A stretch of DNA of 64,000 nucleotides from JBGOTP01 sp963717075 (GTDB lineage: Bacteria > Acidobacteriota > Vicinamibacteria > Vicinamibacterales > CAVVIG01), in contig CAVQVI010000016.1 in the NCBI GenBank assembly GCA_963717075.1, positions 62,001 through 126,000 of the forward strand. The letters run 5' to 3'. Made by a program: the position numbers and the translations under genes. The notes under the pieces are model-generated. The model saw only the letters and a program-made list of their open reading frames with translations, ran no database searches and was not told where the DNA came from. Positions 1 through 9,010 of the stretch are shown here, in pieces. Numbering within the stretch: position 1 is the stretch's first letter; each line of letters begins with the position of its first letter.

Positions 1-59
1 AAGAAAATCGAAAGGAGCGGATGAGGCACGGCCGCCTATAATGACCGTCAGGGTTCAGG

Positions 60-1245
60 ATGCAAGGGATGGGACGTGCGCGCGGGTACCTGTTGGCGCT
101 GGTCATCATTTCGTTGTGCGTGGCCGTCCTGCGCATGACGCCTGCGATCACCGACGTAGCCGCGGCGCCGGTCCTGCTGCTTGCCGTGCTCATCATTGCG
201 CGGAACTGGGGAACCGGCCCGGGTCTCCTGGCATCCGTATTCGCCGCTGGCGGGCTTTCGTACTACTTCCTGTCGCCTATTGGGCTGGGGCGTTTCGAAG
301 ACCCCAACGACTGGGCCGCGATCGTCACCTTCACCGGCACCGCCATCATCGTCGGCGAGCTGTCGGCACGGGCGGAGCGTCGCCACCTCGAAGCGCAGGA
401 AGGACGCCGTGAAATCGAACGGCTCTACCGGGAACTGCAGATGGCCTTCGATCGGGCGAGCGAGGCAGAAGCGGCGCGGCGCAACGAGCAACTCAAGGCG
501 GCGCTGCTCGATGCCTTGACGCACAACTTGCGCACGCCGCTCACGGCCATCAAGGCGTCGGTCACGGCGCTCATGGGGACAACCGGTTGGAATGAGCGTA
601 CCGGCGCTTTCCGCCGAAGGACGCCGCGAACTGCTGCAGGTGATCGATGAGGAGTCGGATCGTCTCAATCGCTTCATCGAAGGGCTGTCGGCGACCGATC
701 GCTCGGATCCCTCGGAGCGGTCGGGGGCAAACCCCGTCAGCCTGCGGGACATCGTGAAGGCCGGCCTCGTGCGAGCGGAAACCGTGACGCGTTATCACCG
801 GGTGCGCGTCGACATCGACGAAACGCTCCCGGCGTTGTCGGTCGACGCCGCCGTCATTGCCGAAGTCATCTACATTCTGGTCGACAACGCGAGCAAATAC
901 GCGCCGACGGGGACCGAAATTCACGTGACGGCCAAGCGCGGTGACGACGGTCAGGCTCGGATTGTGATTACGGACGAAGGCCCGGGCATTGCGCCGGAGC
1001 TGCGCGAGCGAGTGTTCGAGAAGTTCTTTCGCGTGCCCGGGCGCGAGGCCGCGGATCCCCACCGAGCGGCCGGCATTGGGCTGGGATTGTCGATCGCCAG
1101 ACGTTTGGTCGAAGCGCAGGCGGGACGCATCTGGATGGAGGCGCCTCCGTCGGGACGCGGCACGGCGGTGGTATTGGTGCTACCACTCGGCGTCGAGACG
1201 CGAGAACAGGAAGGTATGCATCTTCCAGTCGCTACAGCTCTGTAG
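60..1245 (+). CDS. KdpD-like sensor histidine kinase (DUF4118 type), frameshifted
   Basis: This is a membrane sensor kinase that would phosphorylate the response regulator downstream. The N-terminal part has hydrophobic helices typical of the KdpD DUF4118 domain (about residues 8-100), followed by a coiled linker and a HisKA box, HNLRTP, with the phospho-acceptor His at residue 155. The ATPase domain shows an N box (DNASKYAP), a G1 box (DEGPGIAP) and a G2 box (GIGLGLSIAR). The frame changes by +1 near 593-600, between the HisKA and ATPase parts, so the gene is either broken or carries a one-base error. It lacks the large N-terminal KdpD and USP domains of classical KdpD, so the stimulus need not be potassium. 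The start at 60 is preferred, but 69 is also possible. Confidence 0.8.
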
Positions 1246-1290
1246 GGCGGACCTTCGGGCCTGCCGTTCGGCGCGTCGGTCGGGCGTAAC

Positions 1291-1590
1291 TGTCGCAGGC
1301 CCGACCCTCGCGTCGGGCGCCACTGCGTGGAGTCGTAGGCCCGACTTCAGGTCGGGCGCCACTGGACGTCGAGGTCGGGCGCCACTGCGTGAGAGTCGTA
1401 GGCCCGACCTTCAGGTCGGGCGCCACTGCGTGAGAGTCGTAGGCCCGACTTCAGGTCGGGCGCCACTGCGTGAGAGTCGTAGGCCCGACTTCAGGTCGGG
1501 CGCCACTGCGTGAGAGTCGTAGGCCCGACTTCATCGGGCGCCATTGCGTGAGAGTCGTAGGCCCGACCTTCAGGTCGGGCGCTGCGTGAG
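1291..1590. repeat. Tandem array of REP-like palindromic units
   Basis: About seven copies of a roughly 40-bp unit fill the gap between the kinase and regulator genes. Each unit carries the palindrome GCCCGACCTTCAGGTCGGGC or a shortened form of it, followed by a conserved spacer that ends in TGCGTGAGAGT. The palindrome would form a hairpin in RNA. The last copy ends directly at the start codon of the regulator at 1592. The same palindrome recurs near 33.4 kb and 54.2-54.4 kb, so this is a dispersed repeat family. Confidence 0.9.
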
Positions 1591-1591
1591 A

Positions 1592-2320
1592 ATGGAGAGC
1601 ACAATCGTGCAGGCTCAACCCTTGTCCATCGAGAAGTCCCGCGTGCTCGTCGTGGACGACGAGTCCCAGATCACCCGCGTGTTGAAGACAGTGCTCACCA
1701 GTCAGGGCTACCAGGTGCGCACTGCCGCCGAAGGAGAAGCGGCGCTGACCGATTTCAAGGAATGGAATCCGGAACTCGTCATCACCGATCTGTACATGCC
1801 GCACATGAACGGCGTGGAGCTCTGCCGCCGGATTCGAGCGGTCTCGAGCGTCCCGATCATCGTGCTGTCGGTGAAGGGCGAGGAGCGCAGCAAGGTCGAG
1901 GCGCTCGATTCCGGCGCCGACGACTACGTGACGAAGCCGTTCGGCATCGACGAGCTGATGGCGCGGGTCCGAGCCGCGCTCAGGCGGCGGCCGGTCTCCA
2001 CCGATCCCGAGCCTTCGTCGTTCGAGGCGGGCGACTTCAAGGTCGATCTCGATACACGACGCGTGCTGGTCAGCGGGCGCGAGGTTCGGCTCACCCCGAA
2101 GGAATTCGATCTGTTCGTATACATGGCCAGGCGTCCGAACCGTGTGATCGCGCACGCGGCCCTGCTCGAAGCGGTCTGGGGGGAAGCATCGCAAGAACAG
2201 CCGGAGTATCTCCGCGTGTTCATGGGACAGCTGCGCAAGAAGCTCGAGCCAGACCCGGCCAACCCGCGCTACCTCGTCACGGAACCGTGGGTGGGGTATC
2301 GGTTCAATCCCAAGGGATAG
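1592..2320 (+). CDS. KdpE-like OmpR-family response regulator
   Basis: This DNA-binding response regulator has 242 residues. The receiver domain has the acidic pair VDDE (22-24), the phospho-acceptor Asp66 in ITDLYMP and the conserved Lys115 in VTKPFG. It is followed by an OmpR/PhoB winged helix ending in VTEPWVGYRF, close to KdpE. It is probably the partner of the upstream kinase. The reading frame extends upstream into the repeat array, but ATG 1592 is the first start outside the repeat. No good Shine-Dalgarno sequence precedes it, so translation may be weak or depend on the repeat RNA. Confidence 0.88.
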   Translation: MESTIVQAQPLSIEKSRVLVVDDESQITRVLKTVLTSQGYQVRTAAEGEAALTDFKEWNPELVITDLYMPHMNGVELCRRIRAVSSVPIIVLSVKGEERSKVEALDSGADDYVTKPFGIDELMARVRAALRRRPVSTDPEPSSFEAGDFKVDLDTRRVLVSGREVRLTPKEFDLFVYMARRPNRVIAHAALLEAVWGEASQEQPEYLRVFMGQLRKKLEPDPANPRYLVTEPWVGYRFNPKG

Positions 2321-2399
2321 ATGGATCGCGCAAAGGGCGGTGCAGCCGGGCGACGCGGCTCGGTGATGTTATCCTTACGCGCGGGAGGGAATTGCGATA

Positions 2400-2651
2400 A
2401 TGAGTGTCCGCATCCGCTACTGTGAAGTGTGAAACTACCTTCCTCGCGCGGCCCGTGTGGCGGCGCTGATCAAGGATGAGATGGGCGTGGATGTCGAGCT
2501 CGTGGCAGGCGGGCGCGGCGAGTTCACCGTCTGGGTGGACAGCGAGCGGGTGGCAGGCAAAGACGCCAACGGCTTTCCGACTGACCAGGACGCGGTATCA
2601 GCAGTGCGACACGCACTTGGGCAAGGTGACACACCTCAGAAGCCCAGGTGA
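2400..2651 (+). CDS. SelW/Rdx-family selenoprotein with in-frame UGA
   Basis: ATG 2400 is preceded by a strong GGGAGGGA ribosome binding site. It opens a frame reading MSVRIRYCEV, then TGA at 2430-2432, then NYLPRAARVAALIKDEMG and on to a normal stop at 2649-2651. Read with selenocysteine at the TGA, it gives an 83-residue protein with a C-E-V-U motif (Cys8, Sec11). This is the CxxU/CxxC redox motif expected in Rdx thioredoxin-like proteins (SelW, SelT family), which continue with NYLPRA and end with a FP-x-D motif, here GFPTDQDA. A standard gene caller would start at GTG 2457 and lose the active site. The stop overlaps the start of the PepSY gene (ATGA), implying translational coupling. The exact redox substrate is unknown. 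Confidence 0.85.
2446..2466 (+). promoter_or_regulatory. Candidate bacterial SECIS hairpin
   Basis: Directly downstream of the UGA at 2430-2432, the RNA can fold GCGCGGCC (2446-2453) against GGCGGCGC (2459-2466). This gives seven base pairs with one G-G mismatch around the loop CGUGU. The loop begins 21 nt after the UGA and has G as its second base. Known bacterial SECIS elements have a small apical loop with an early G about 16-37 nt after the UGA, so this fits. SelB binding is inferred, not shown. Confidence 0.6.
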
Positions 2652-3616
2652 TGTCGATTCTCCAGCGCTGGCTGCGGCAGCCGCAAAGCCTGCTGGTTCG
2701 CAAGGCACTCTTTCAGGTTCACCTCTGGTCAGGATTGGCCGTCGGTTTGTACGTGCTGGTGATCTCCTTGACCGGCAGCGTGCTGGTGTACCGAAACGAA
2801 CTCTACACTGCGTTTTCGCCTAGGACTGTCATCGTGCAGGGCGTGGGCAATCCGCTGGCCGAGGATCAGCTCAGGAGTGCGGCGCGTCGCGTGTATTCGG
2901 GTTACGAGATTGCAAACGTGCAGGCGGGAGAGACGCCGAACCACGCCGTCGAGATCACGTTGACGCGCGGCGAGCAGACCCGACGCCGACTCTTTCACCC
3001 CTACACCGGAGACGACCTAGGCGATCCGCTCCCCGCAGGGTTCCGGATGACCGCGTGGCTGCTCGACCTGCACGACAATCTGCTGTCGGGACCGACCGGC
3101 CGCAAGGTCAATGGAATCGGGGCGCTGTTTCTCCTCCTCCTCTGCACGACTGGAGCCGTCATCTGGTGGCCGGGGGTCAAGACCTGGCGCCGAAGCCTGA
3201 ACGTCGACCTCAGGCCGCAATCGAAGCGACTGATCTGGAGCCTGCACAGCGCCCTCGGCTTCTGGTCCTTCATTTTCCTCGTGATGTGGGGGCTCACCGG
3301 AACCTACCTCGCGTTTCCAGAGGTCGTCGCAGACGCGTTCGATCATGTGCAGCCATTCGACGTGAGCAACCCTGGCGAGCGGCTAGTTGACCAGATTCAG
3401 TACTGGTTGGGCTACCTGCATTTCGGGCGGCTCGGCGGACGAGGGATCCCGGGCTGCGGGCGGGGGCTGTGCAACTCCACGACGAAGCTGATTTGGGCGC
3501 TGGTCGCGCTCGTCCCGCCGGTCATGTTCGTGACGGGCGTGCTGATGTGGTGGAACCGTGTCGTCCGGCCCGCTCGTCGTTCCAAGCCCGCCCATGACGC
3601 AGGGCTCACAACTTGA
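2651..3616 (+). CDS. PepSY-associated transmembrane protein
   Basis: This inner-membrane protein of about 321 residues has the PepSY_TM layout. There is an N-terminal helix (GLAVGLYVLVISLTGSVLVY), an extracytoplasmic PepSY-like region (about residues 60-120), then helices near 145-165, 200-225 and 275-295. The WSLHSALGFW segment resembles the His-containing helix of iron-uptake-linked PepSY proteins. GTG 2648 could also be used, but ATG 2651 overlaps the selenoprotein stop and is preferred. Family members often act in siderophore or metal reduction. That role is not proven here. Confidence 0.8.
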   Translation: MSILQRWLRQPQSLLVRKALFQVHLWSGLAVGLYVLVISLTGSVLVYRNELYTAFSPRTVIVQGVGNPLAEDQLRSAARRVYSGYEIANVQAGETPNHAVEITLTRGEQTRRRLFHPYTGDDLGDPLPAGFRMTAWLLDLHDNLLSGPTGRKVNGIGALFLLLLCTTGAVIWWPGVKTWRRSLNVDLRPQSKRLIWSLHSALGFWSFIFLVMWGLTGTYLAFPEVVADAFDHVQPFDVSNPGERLVDQIQYWLGYLHFGRLGGRGIPGCGRGLCNSTTKLIWALVALVPPVMFVTGVLMWWNRVVRPARRSKPAHDAGLTT

Positions 3617-3762
3617 GGCGAGGGCGCGATCTCCCAGCCCTCGTCGCTATGACCTTGCGGAATCATGTTGAAGGCCCATTTGATCGCTCCGGTCCTGCCA
3701 TCGATGGCAACAACGAGTCCGCCGGGAATGTGCGACTCAGAGTATCCGACGTGACGCGGTCT
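3617..3762 (-). pseudogene. Fragment of a PQQ-dependent dehydrogenase
   Basis: On the minus strand a stretch reads GGLVVAIDGRTGAIKWAFN and then IPQGHSDEGWE. This matches the propeller-blade repeat of PQQ dehydrogenases, including the one at 9.8 kb (RTGAHKWDFNPIPRPGEEG). Only about 45 residues remain and there is no start or conserved remainder. It lies just past the stop of the MBL gene, as if an older neighbouring gene had been deleted. Confidence 0.6.
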
Positions 3763-3763
3763 G

Positions 3764-4751
3764 CTACTGGCCTCGCTTGAGGCTCGCGTGGATCGACTCT
3801 GCGTTCTGCTTGATGCGAGCCTCGTCGGTTTCGTAGGTCTTGTATCTCTCGGAGGGCCTGTATGCGCTCGCGGCGTCGCTCGCGCTCTTGCCCGATTCAA
3901 CAGCCTTGCGCACGGCTGCCACGAACTCACCGTAGTACCCGGTGTATCCTTGAAGTCGCTCCAGGTCATCAGCGTCGGACTGTGACCTGGGATCACCGGT
4001 GTCCACGCCTTGAATGGTGGCAGCAGCGCGGTCGAGGGTCTGGGCGAACTCGAGCGCGTTGCCGCCATTATTGGCCGCATCGATAAAGGGCATGTTCTTC
4101 CGCTGGAACATGTCGCCGGTGTGCATCGCGCGAAGGGCGGGAAAGACGACCCAGGTGTCCCCGTTGGTGTGACCGCGGCCGAAGTAGTAGAGGTCGATCC
4201 GGTCCTTGCCCTTGAGGAGCGTGAGCTTGTCGGCGAACGTCCGTTTGGGCAGGAACTTCGCGTTGTCGCCCTTGAACGCGTCGCAGTTGGTGACGGATGG
4301 GCATGTGGCCTGCGAGAGATTCGCCTTCGCGTTCTCGTGCGCCACAAACTCCACCGTCGGCTGGGAAGTCGACGTTGCTGCCGGTGTGATCGAAATGATT
4401 GTGCGTGTTGATGATCATGGTTACGGGTTTGGCTGTAACCGATTTCACCTGCACCAGGATCTCGGGACCCGATCCCGGGTTCATCGTGTCGACGAGTACC
4501 ACGCCGCCCTCCGTGACGAAGACAGCGGTATTACCTCCCGTCGTCGCCGTTTTTGCGGAGGCGTCGTATCGCGAGTCGGGAATCGGATACGTGTTCTGGT
4601 CGGACCCCGGAATGAAGTAGAGGTTGTCCTTGACGCGTTGAATGGTGCGCATCTTGGCGCGCGGCAGCTGTCCACTCTGCTGTGCCGCGGTCGCAGCCAT
4701 CGACACGGCGCCGGTCACGATCAACACGGTCAATACTCCGATTCGTCTCAT
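3764..4751 (-). CDS. Secreted MBL-fold metallo-hydrolase, frameshifted
   Basis: The gene starts at ATG 4751 behind a strong GAGGAGG site and encodes a signal peptide (MRRIGVLTVLIVTGAVSMA) followed by a metallo-beta-lactamase fold. The zinc motif is THNHFDHTG, and a downstream GRGHTNGDTW and HTGDMF supply further metal ligands. A one-base insertion near 4353-4359 shifts the frame after VDFPAD. Removing one G restores VEFVAHENAKANLSQ. The substrate is unknown, and the fold covers beta-lactamases, lactonases and thioester hydrolases. It is divergent from the Rieske gene, with about 250 bp between them holding no other gene. Confidence 0.8.
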
Positions 4752-5000
4752 GTGTGTTCCTCCTCGCTCACGCGAGACCTCCATCCTCGGGGTTGGGGCG
4801 CTGATCCCGCGCCCGGGAAGCGAACCGGGCGAGGCGGAGGCCGGCCCCACCATTCTTCGAGCTCCCTTGAACACGTCGCTGCCCGGCCACGACGCAGCGT
4901 ATCGTGCACGCCGGGAATGGCGACTGTCAAGGCTGACGACCGTCTCCTTGTTCTCCTTATCCAGACGGAAAGACTTCAGGATTCGGATATCATTCGCGGG

Positions 5001-5600
5001 ATGAAACGCGCGAGCGCCAACCCCGACCGGCCATGTGTGGCCCTGAAGACAGGGCGGCGCACGCTGCTGAAGGGCGCGGTTGGCGCCACGATGGAGCTGA
5101 CGTTTCTCCAGGTCGCCAACTTTGCTCAAGGCGATCCGGCATCGAGCAGGCCGCAGCCGGGAGACCTGCTGGTGCGAGCGGACGCCTCGGCTGCCGTGCC
5201 CTTGACGGTGTCTGACGTGCGCCCCGGCCCGCCTCTCCTTGCCTGGCCGATGGATCCGGTGGAGCGACTTGTTCGCAACGGCTCGCGCTTCAACCAGGTG
5301 CTGGTGCTGAAGCTCGACGTGGCGAGGCTCAGCGCGGAGACGCGAGCTCGCGCCGTGGATGGCATCGTGGCCTACACGAGGATTTGCACGCATTCCGGAT
5401 GCGACGTCTCCGACTGGATGGCCGATGAGCAACTGCTGTTTTGCAGCTGCCATTCGACAACATTTGATCCCAAAGACGGTGCCCGCGTCGTCGATGGTCC
5501 GGCGCCGCGGAATCTGCCAGCGTTGCCGCTCCGCATCTCAGACGGCACGCTCGTCGTCGCGAGCGGATTTACCGACCGGGTGGGATTCGAAGCGGGTTAG
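5001..5600 (+). CDS. Tat-exported Rieske [2Fe-2S] protein
   Basis: This 199-residue protein carries an N-terminal GRRTLLKGA twin-arginine signal and the two Rieske cluster boxes, CTHSGC and CSCHSTTFD, which supply two Cys and two His ligands. It resembles arsenite oxidase small subunits and stand-alone Rieske electron carriers rather than a bc1 subunit. It lies directly before a PQQ dehydrogenase and may pass electrons in the periplasm. ATG 5001 is chosen because it precedes the signal. The long frame upstream is non-coding. Confidence 0.85.
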   Translation: MKRASANPDRPCVALKTGRRTLLKGAVGATMELTFLQVANFAQGDPASSRPQPGDLLVRADASAAVPLTVSDVRPGPPLLAWPMDPVERLVRNGSRFNQVLVLKLDVARLSAETRARAVDGIVAYTRICTHSGCDVSDWMADEQLLFCSCHSTTFDPKDGARVVDGPAPRNLPALPLRISDGTLVVASGFTDRVGFEAG

Positions 5601-5632
5601 TGGCCAGACCCGACTTCGATAGAAAGGACATC

Positions 5633-7366
5633 ATGACCGTGCGCACGAGACTCGTCGCTGGCATCCTTGCGGGCGCCGTGTGCGCCACCCTCCGGGGAAT
5701 CGCCCAACAGCCACCGGCCTCAGAGCCCGTTCCGCAAATCCTCCAGCAGTACAAGCCGGTCGTGGCCAGCGATCTGTTGAACCCTGCGCCCGGCGACTGG
5801 CCGATGTTCCGAAGGACTTACGATGGTTGGGGATACAGCCCGCTCGAGCAGATTACTCCCGCCAACGTCACGCGTCTCCAGCCGGCCTGGGTGCTCTCGA
5901 CAGGCGTGACGAGCGGTCACCAGGCACCACCGATTCTGCACGGCGGAGTGATGTTCGTCGCGACACCGTCGAGCCAGGTGCTTGCCGTCGACGCGAAGAC
6001 CGGTCGGCTCCTGTGGCGATATCGGCGGCGAATAGCCGAGGACGCCATCGTGGCGCACCAAACCAGTCGCGGCGTCGCGCTGTTCGGAGATAAGGTCTTC
6101 TTCGCCGCGGGTGACGCCACGCTCGTCGCCATCAACGCCCGGACGGGCCAGGAGGCGTGGGCGGTCAAGGTCGCGGAAAACAAGCTGAGCTACTACATGT
6201 CGCTCTCGCCGCTTGTCGCCGAAGGCAAGGTGATGGTTGGCACGTCCGGTTCGGATCGCGGTGTTCGTGGCTTCGTCGCGGCGTTTGACGTCGATACGGG
6301 AAAGGAAGCGTGGAGAGTCTACACAGTGCCCGCACCCGGAGAACCGGGAAGCGACACGTGGCCGATGGGGGACGAATGGAAGACGGCCGGCGCGGGAATC
6401 TGGATTGCCGGCAACTACGATCCGGAAACGCATTTGTCGTACTGGGGCACCGCGAATGGCTATCCCTTCATGGGAGACCGGCGCCCCGGAGACAACCTCT
6501 ACACCTCGTCTACGGTCGCCATCGACGTGGCCACCGGGCAGATCAAGGGTTATCACCAATATCATCCGAATGACTCGTGGGACTGGGACGAGGTGTCGCC
6601 GCCGATGCTCGTCGATTACAGGCGTCAAAACCGGACCGTGAAAGGCCTCATCAACCCGGGGCGCAACGGATATCTGTGGTTCCTCGAGCGCTCGGACGGA
6701 CCCATCAAGTTCGTCGACGCCCAGCCTTTTGTGAAGCAGAACGTCTTCAAGGAGATCGATCCCCAGACCGGCCGACCCGATGTCGACCCTGAACACAAGC
6801 CGAGAACCGGTGCGACGATACCGTATTGTCCGTCCGTGTGGGGCGGCAAGAACTGGCCACCGGCTGCGTTCAGTCCGAAGACGCGGATGATCTACATTCC
6901 GGCCAACGAGAACCTCTGCATGATCGCCAACGGCGACCCGCAGGCGCGCGGGGGGCGCTTGACGCTCGTGCTGGCGACGGGCGCGGATCACATCGGGGAG
7001 GTGCAGGCGTGGAACGTGGATACGCACATCCGCACGTGGACCCACAAATACGCCACGTCGCCGACGTGGGGGTCGATGCTCGCCACCGGCGGGGGGCTCG
7101 TGTTCAGCGGTGGAACCAACGATCGCAAGTTTCACGCGTTCGACGCATCGACCGGCAAGCTCTTGTGGGAGTTTCCCACCAACTCCGGGATCCTCGCACC
7201 ACCGGCTTCTTTCACGCTGGACGGCAAGCAGTACGTCGCGGTGGTATCCGGCTGGGGTGTCGATTCACGAGTCATGCAGCAGCGGTTGAACGCCCTGTCG
7301 CCCGGGAACTTCCCGGAAGTGCCTGAAGGCGGAGCGGTCTGGGTCTTCTCGCTCCCGGAGCGTTGA
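5633..7366 (+). CDS. PQQ-dependent dehydrogenase (quinoprotein alcohol dehydrogenase type)
   Basis: This 577-residue periplasmic quinoprotein has a signal peptide (residues 1-26) and an eight-bladed propeller with blade motifs such as AVDAKTGRLLW, INARTGQEAW and FDASTGKLLWEFP. The NDSWDWDEVSPP segment is typical of the PQQ/calcium site region of methanol/ethanol-type dehydrogenases. There is no fused cytochrome c, so an external acceptor is needed. The Rieske protein or the cytochromes nearby are candidates. ATG 5633 follows GAAAGGA and begins the signal peptide. The upstream GTG 5600 would overlap the Rieske stop and is less likely. The alcohol substrate cannot be read from sequence. Confidence 0.88.
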   Translation: MTVRTRLVAGILAGAVCATLRGIAQQPPASEPVPQILQQYKPVVASDLLNPAPGDWPMFRRTYDGWGYSPLEQITPANVTRLQPAWVLSTGVTSGHQAPPILHGGVMFVATPSSQVLAVDAKTGRLLWRYRRRIAEDAIVAHQTSRGVALFGDKVFFAAGDATLVAINARTGQEAWAVKVAENKLSYYMSLSPLVAEGKVMVGTSGSDRGVRGFVAAFDVDTGKEAWRVYTVPAPGEPGSDTWPMGDEWKTAGAGIWIAGNYDPETHLSYWGTANGYPFMGDRRPGDNLYTSSTVAIDVATGQIKGYHQYHPNDSWDWDEVSPPMLVDYRRQNRTVKGLINPGRNGYLWFLERSDGPIKFVDAQPFVKQNVFKEIDPQTGRPDVDPEHKPRTGATIPYCPSVWGGKNWPPAAFSPKTRMIYIPANENLCMIANGDPQARGGRLTLVLATGADHIGEVQAWNVDTHIRTWTHKYATSPTWGSMLATGGGLVFSGGTNDRKFHAFDASTGKLLWEFPTNSGILAPPASFTLDGKQYVAVVSGWGVDSRVMQQRLNALSPGNFPEVPEGGAVWVFSLPER

Positions 7367-7463
7367 GCAACAGCGGTGTCGGTCTTGCGGGCCGCAGGCC
7401 GGAGCGGTCCATCCTGGCGAGCATCTCGACAAGGGCGGGGAAGAACTAGCGTTAGGGGGTTTT

Positions 7464-8903
7464 GTGTCCAACACCACGTCACAATCGCGCGCCAGCGTCG
7501 TTGAGAGGGATGCGAACGTCGTCGCGTTCCTCGAACGCTTTGCGTCCCGGAGCACTGCCTGGACAGAGCAGTGGATGCCGGACGCGTTCATCTTCGCCCT
7601 GGGCGGCACCTTGGTGATCGCCGTGGCCGCCTTCCTTGTCGATGGCACCATGCGCGCGGAGCCACTACGCATTGTCGATGCCTGGGGCAACGGTTTCTGG
7701 TCGTTGATTCCGTTCACGCTCCAGATGGCGATGATGATCATTGGCGGCTACGTGCTGGCGACCTCGCCGAAGGTCTTCCGATTGATTCAGCGTCTCGCCG
7801 AGGTGCCCAGCACGGGCAAGGGTGCCGTGGTTCTGGTGGCATTCGTAGCCATGGTGAGCTCGCTGTTGAACTGGGGATTCAGCCTGATCTTCTCCGCAGT
7901 GCTCGCGCGCGAAGTGGCGCGGCGTAGGCCGCAAGCCGACTATCGGGCCCTGGGCGCGAGCAGTTGCCTGGGACTTGGCACTGTCTGGGCGCAGGGGCTC
8001 AGCGGCTCAGCGGCGCTGCAAATGGCAAGCGCCGGCTCGATGCCGCCGGCGCTCATGAAGATCACTGGCATCATCCCGTTGACCGACACCATCTTCCGCT
8101 GGCAGAGCGGCGTGTGCGTGCTCATCGAGCTGGTCGTCGTGACTCTCGTCGTATGGATGATCGCGCCAGGACCGGCGCGCGCCCGGTCTGCGGCGAGCCT
8201 CGGGATTGACCTCGGCCCCGGCACCGCGCCCCCGCTGCCACTTCCGGAACGCAAGGGCGAGCGGCTCGAACACACACCATTGCTTCTGGTGCCGGTCGTC
8301 GCGGTGGGGTTCATCTATCTCGTTCGCTCCATCGTCGCGCGATCGTCCAGCCTTTCCTCCGCCGTCAACGCGTTCGACTTCAACACCATCAATCTGTTCC
8401 TGCTGATGCTCGGCGCATTGATCCACTGGACGCCCGCTTCGCTCATGCGATCGGTTCGTGACGCCACGCCGGCGGCCGGAGGCCTCCTGCTCCAGTATCC
8501 CTTTTACGCAGGGATCTTCGGCATCATGACCGGCACGCATTTGTCCGCGGCTATCGCGAACGTGTTCGTCCACGTGTCGTCGGTCACGTGGTACCCGGCG
8601 ATGATCTTCACGTACTCCGCCATCCTCGGTATTTTCGTGCCCTCGGGCGGGGCCAAGTGGGTGATCGAGGCGCCCTACGTGCTCGAATCGGCGCGGACGC
8701 TCGGCGTGTCGGCCGGATGGATGGTGGTGACGTACGACCTCGGCGAGGCCGTCGCGAACCTGCTGCAGCCGTTCTGGATGCTGCCGATCCTGGGGATTCT
8801 CGGGGTGAAGGCCCGAGACATCATGGGGTACACGTACCTCATCGCGCTCGTCGTGTTTCCGCTCGCGTTGATCCTCGTGACGCTGTTGCGTCCCGCAGTC
8901 TGA
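7464..8903 (+). CDS. AtoE-type short-chain fatty acid transporter
   Basis: This polytopic membrane protein of 479 residues matches the TIGR00366/AtoE family. It has many hydrophobic helices, a NWGFSLIFSAVLAREVARR segment, and IFVPSGGAKWVIEAPYV near the C-terminus. The family imports short-chain fatty acids such as butyrate or acetoacetate. The start is GTG 7464 behind AGGGGG. It sits between two PQQ dehydrogenases, which could supply acids by oxidising alcohols outside the membrane. That link is inference. Confidence 0.88.
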   Translation: MSNTTSQSRASVVERDANVVAFLERFASRSTAWTEQWMPDAFIFALGGTLVIAVAAFLVDGTMRAEPLRIVDAWGNGFWSLIPFTLQMAMMIIGGYVLATSPKVFRLIQRLAEVPSTGKGAVVLVAFVAMVSSLLNWGFSLIFSAVLAREVARRRPQADYRALGASSCLGLGTVWAQGLSGSAALQMASAGSMPPALMKITGIIPLTDTIFRWQSGVCVLIELVVVTLVVWMIAPGPARARSAASLGIDLGPGTAPPLPLPERKGERLEHTPLLLVPVVAVGFIYLVRSIVARSSSLSSAVNAFDFNTINLFLLMLGALIHWTPASLMRSVRDATPAAGGLLLQYPFYAGIFGIMTGTHLSAAIANVFVHVSSVTWYPAMIFTYSAILGIFVPSGGAKWVIEAPYVLESARTLGVSAGWMVVTYDLGEAVANLLQPFWMLPILGILGVKARDIMGYTYLIALVVFPLALILVTLLRPAV

Positions 8904-9010
8904 CCGGTCTACCGCTCGAACGTGCGTTTATCTCGTTCTTCTGTCGACGTTGTATACTCTGCCGGATTCGTGAAATCCGCTGGGACCGGCACGAGATGGT
9001 GGGAGGGTCT

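Noticed and set aside
1291..1590. Possible CRISPR array
   Set aside because: Repeats are adjacent with constant spacer sequence, there is no spacer diversity and no cas gene nearby. The same is true at 54.2 kb.
4206..5000. Long plus-strand frame running into the Rieske gene
   Set aside because: It lies opposite the MBL gene and has no homology until MKRASAN at 5001.
8588..8995. Long upstream extension of the second PQQ dehydrogenase
   Set aside because: It overlaps the AtoE gene in another frame and lacks sense. The signal peptide begins at 9011.
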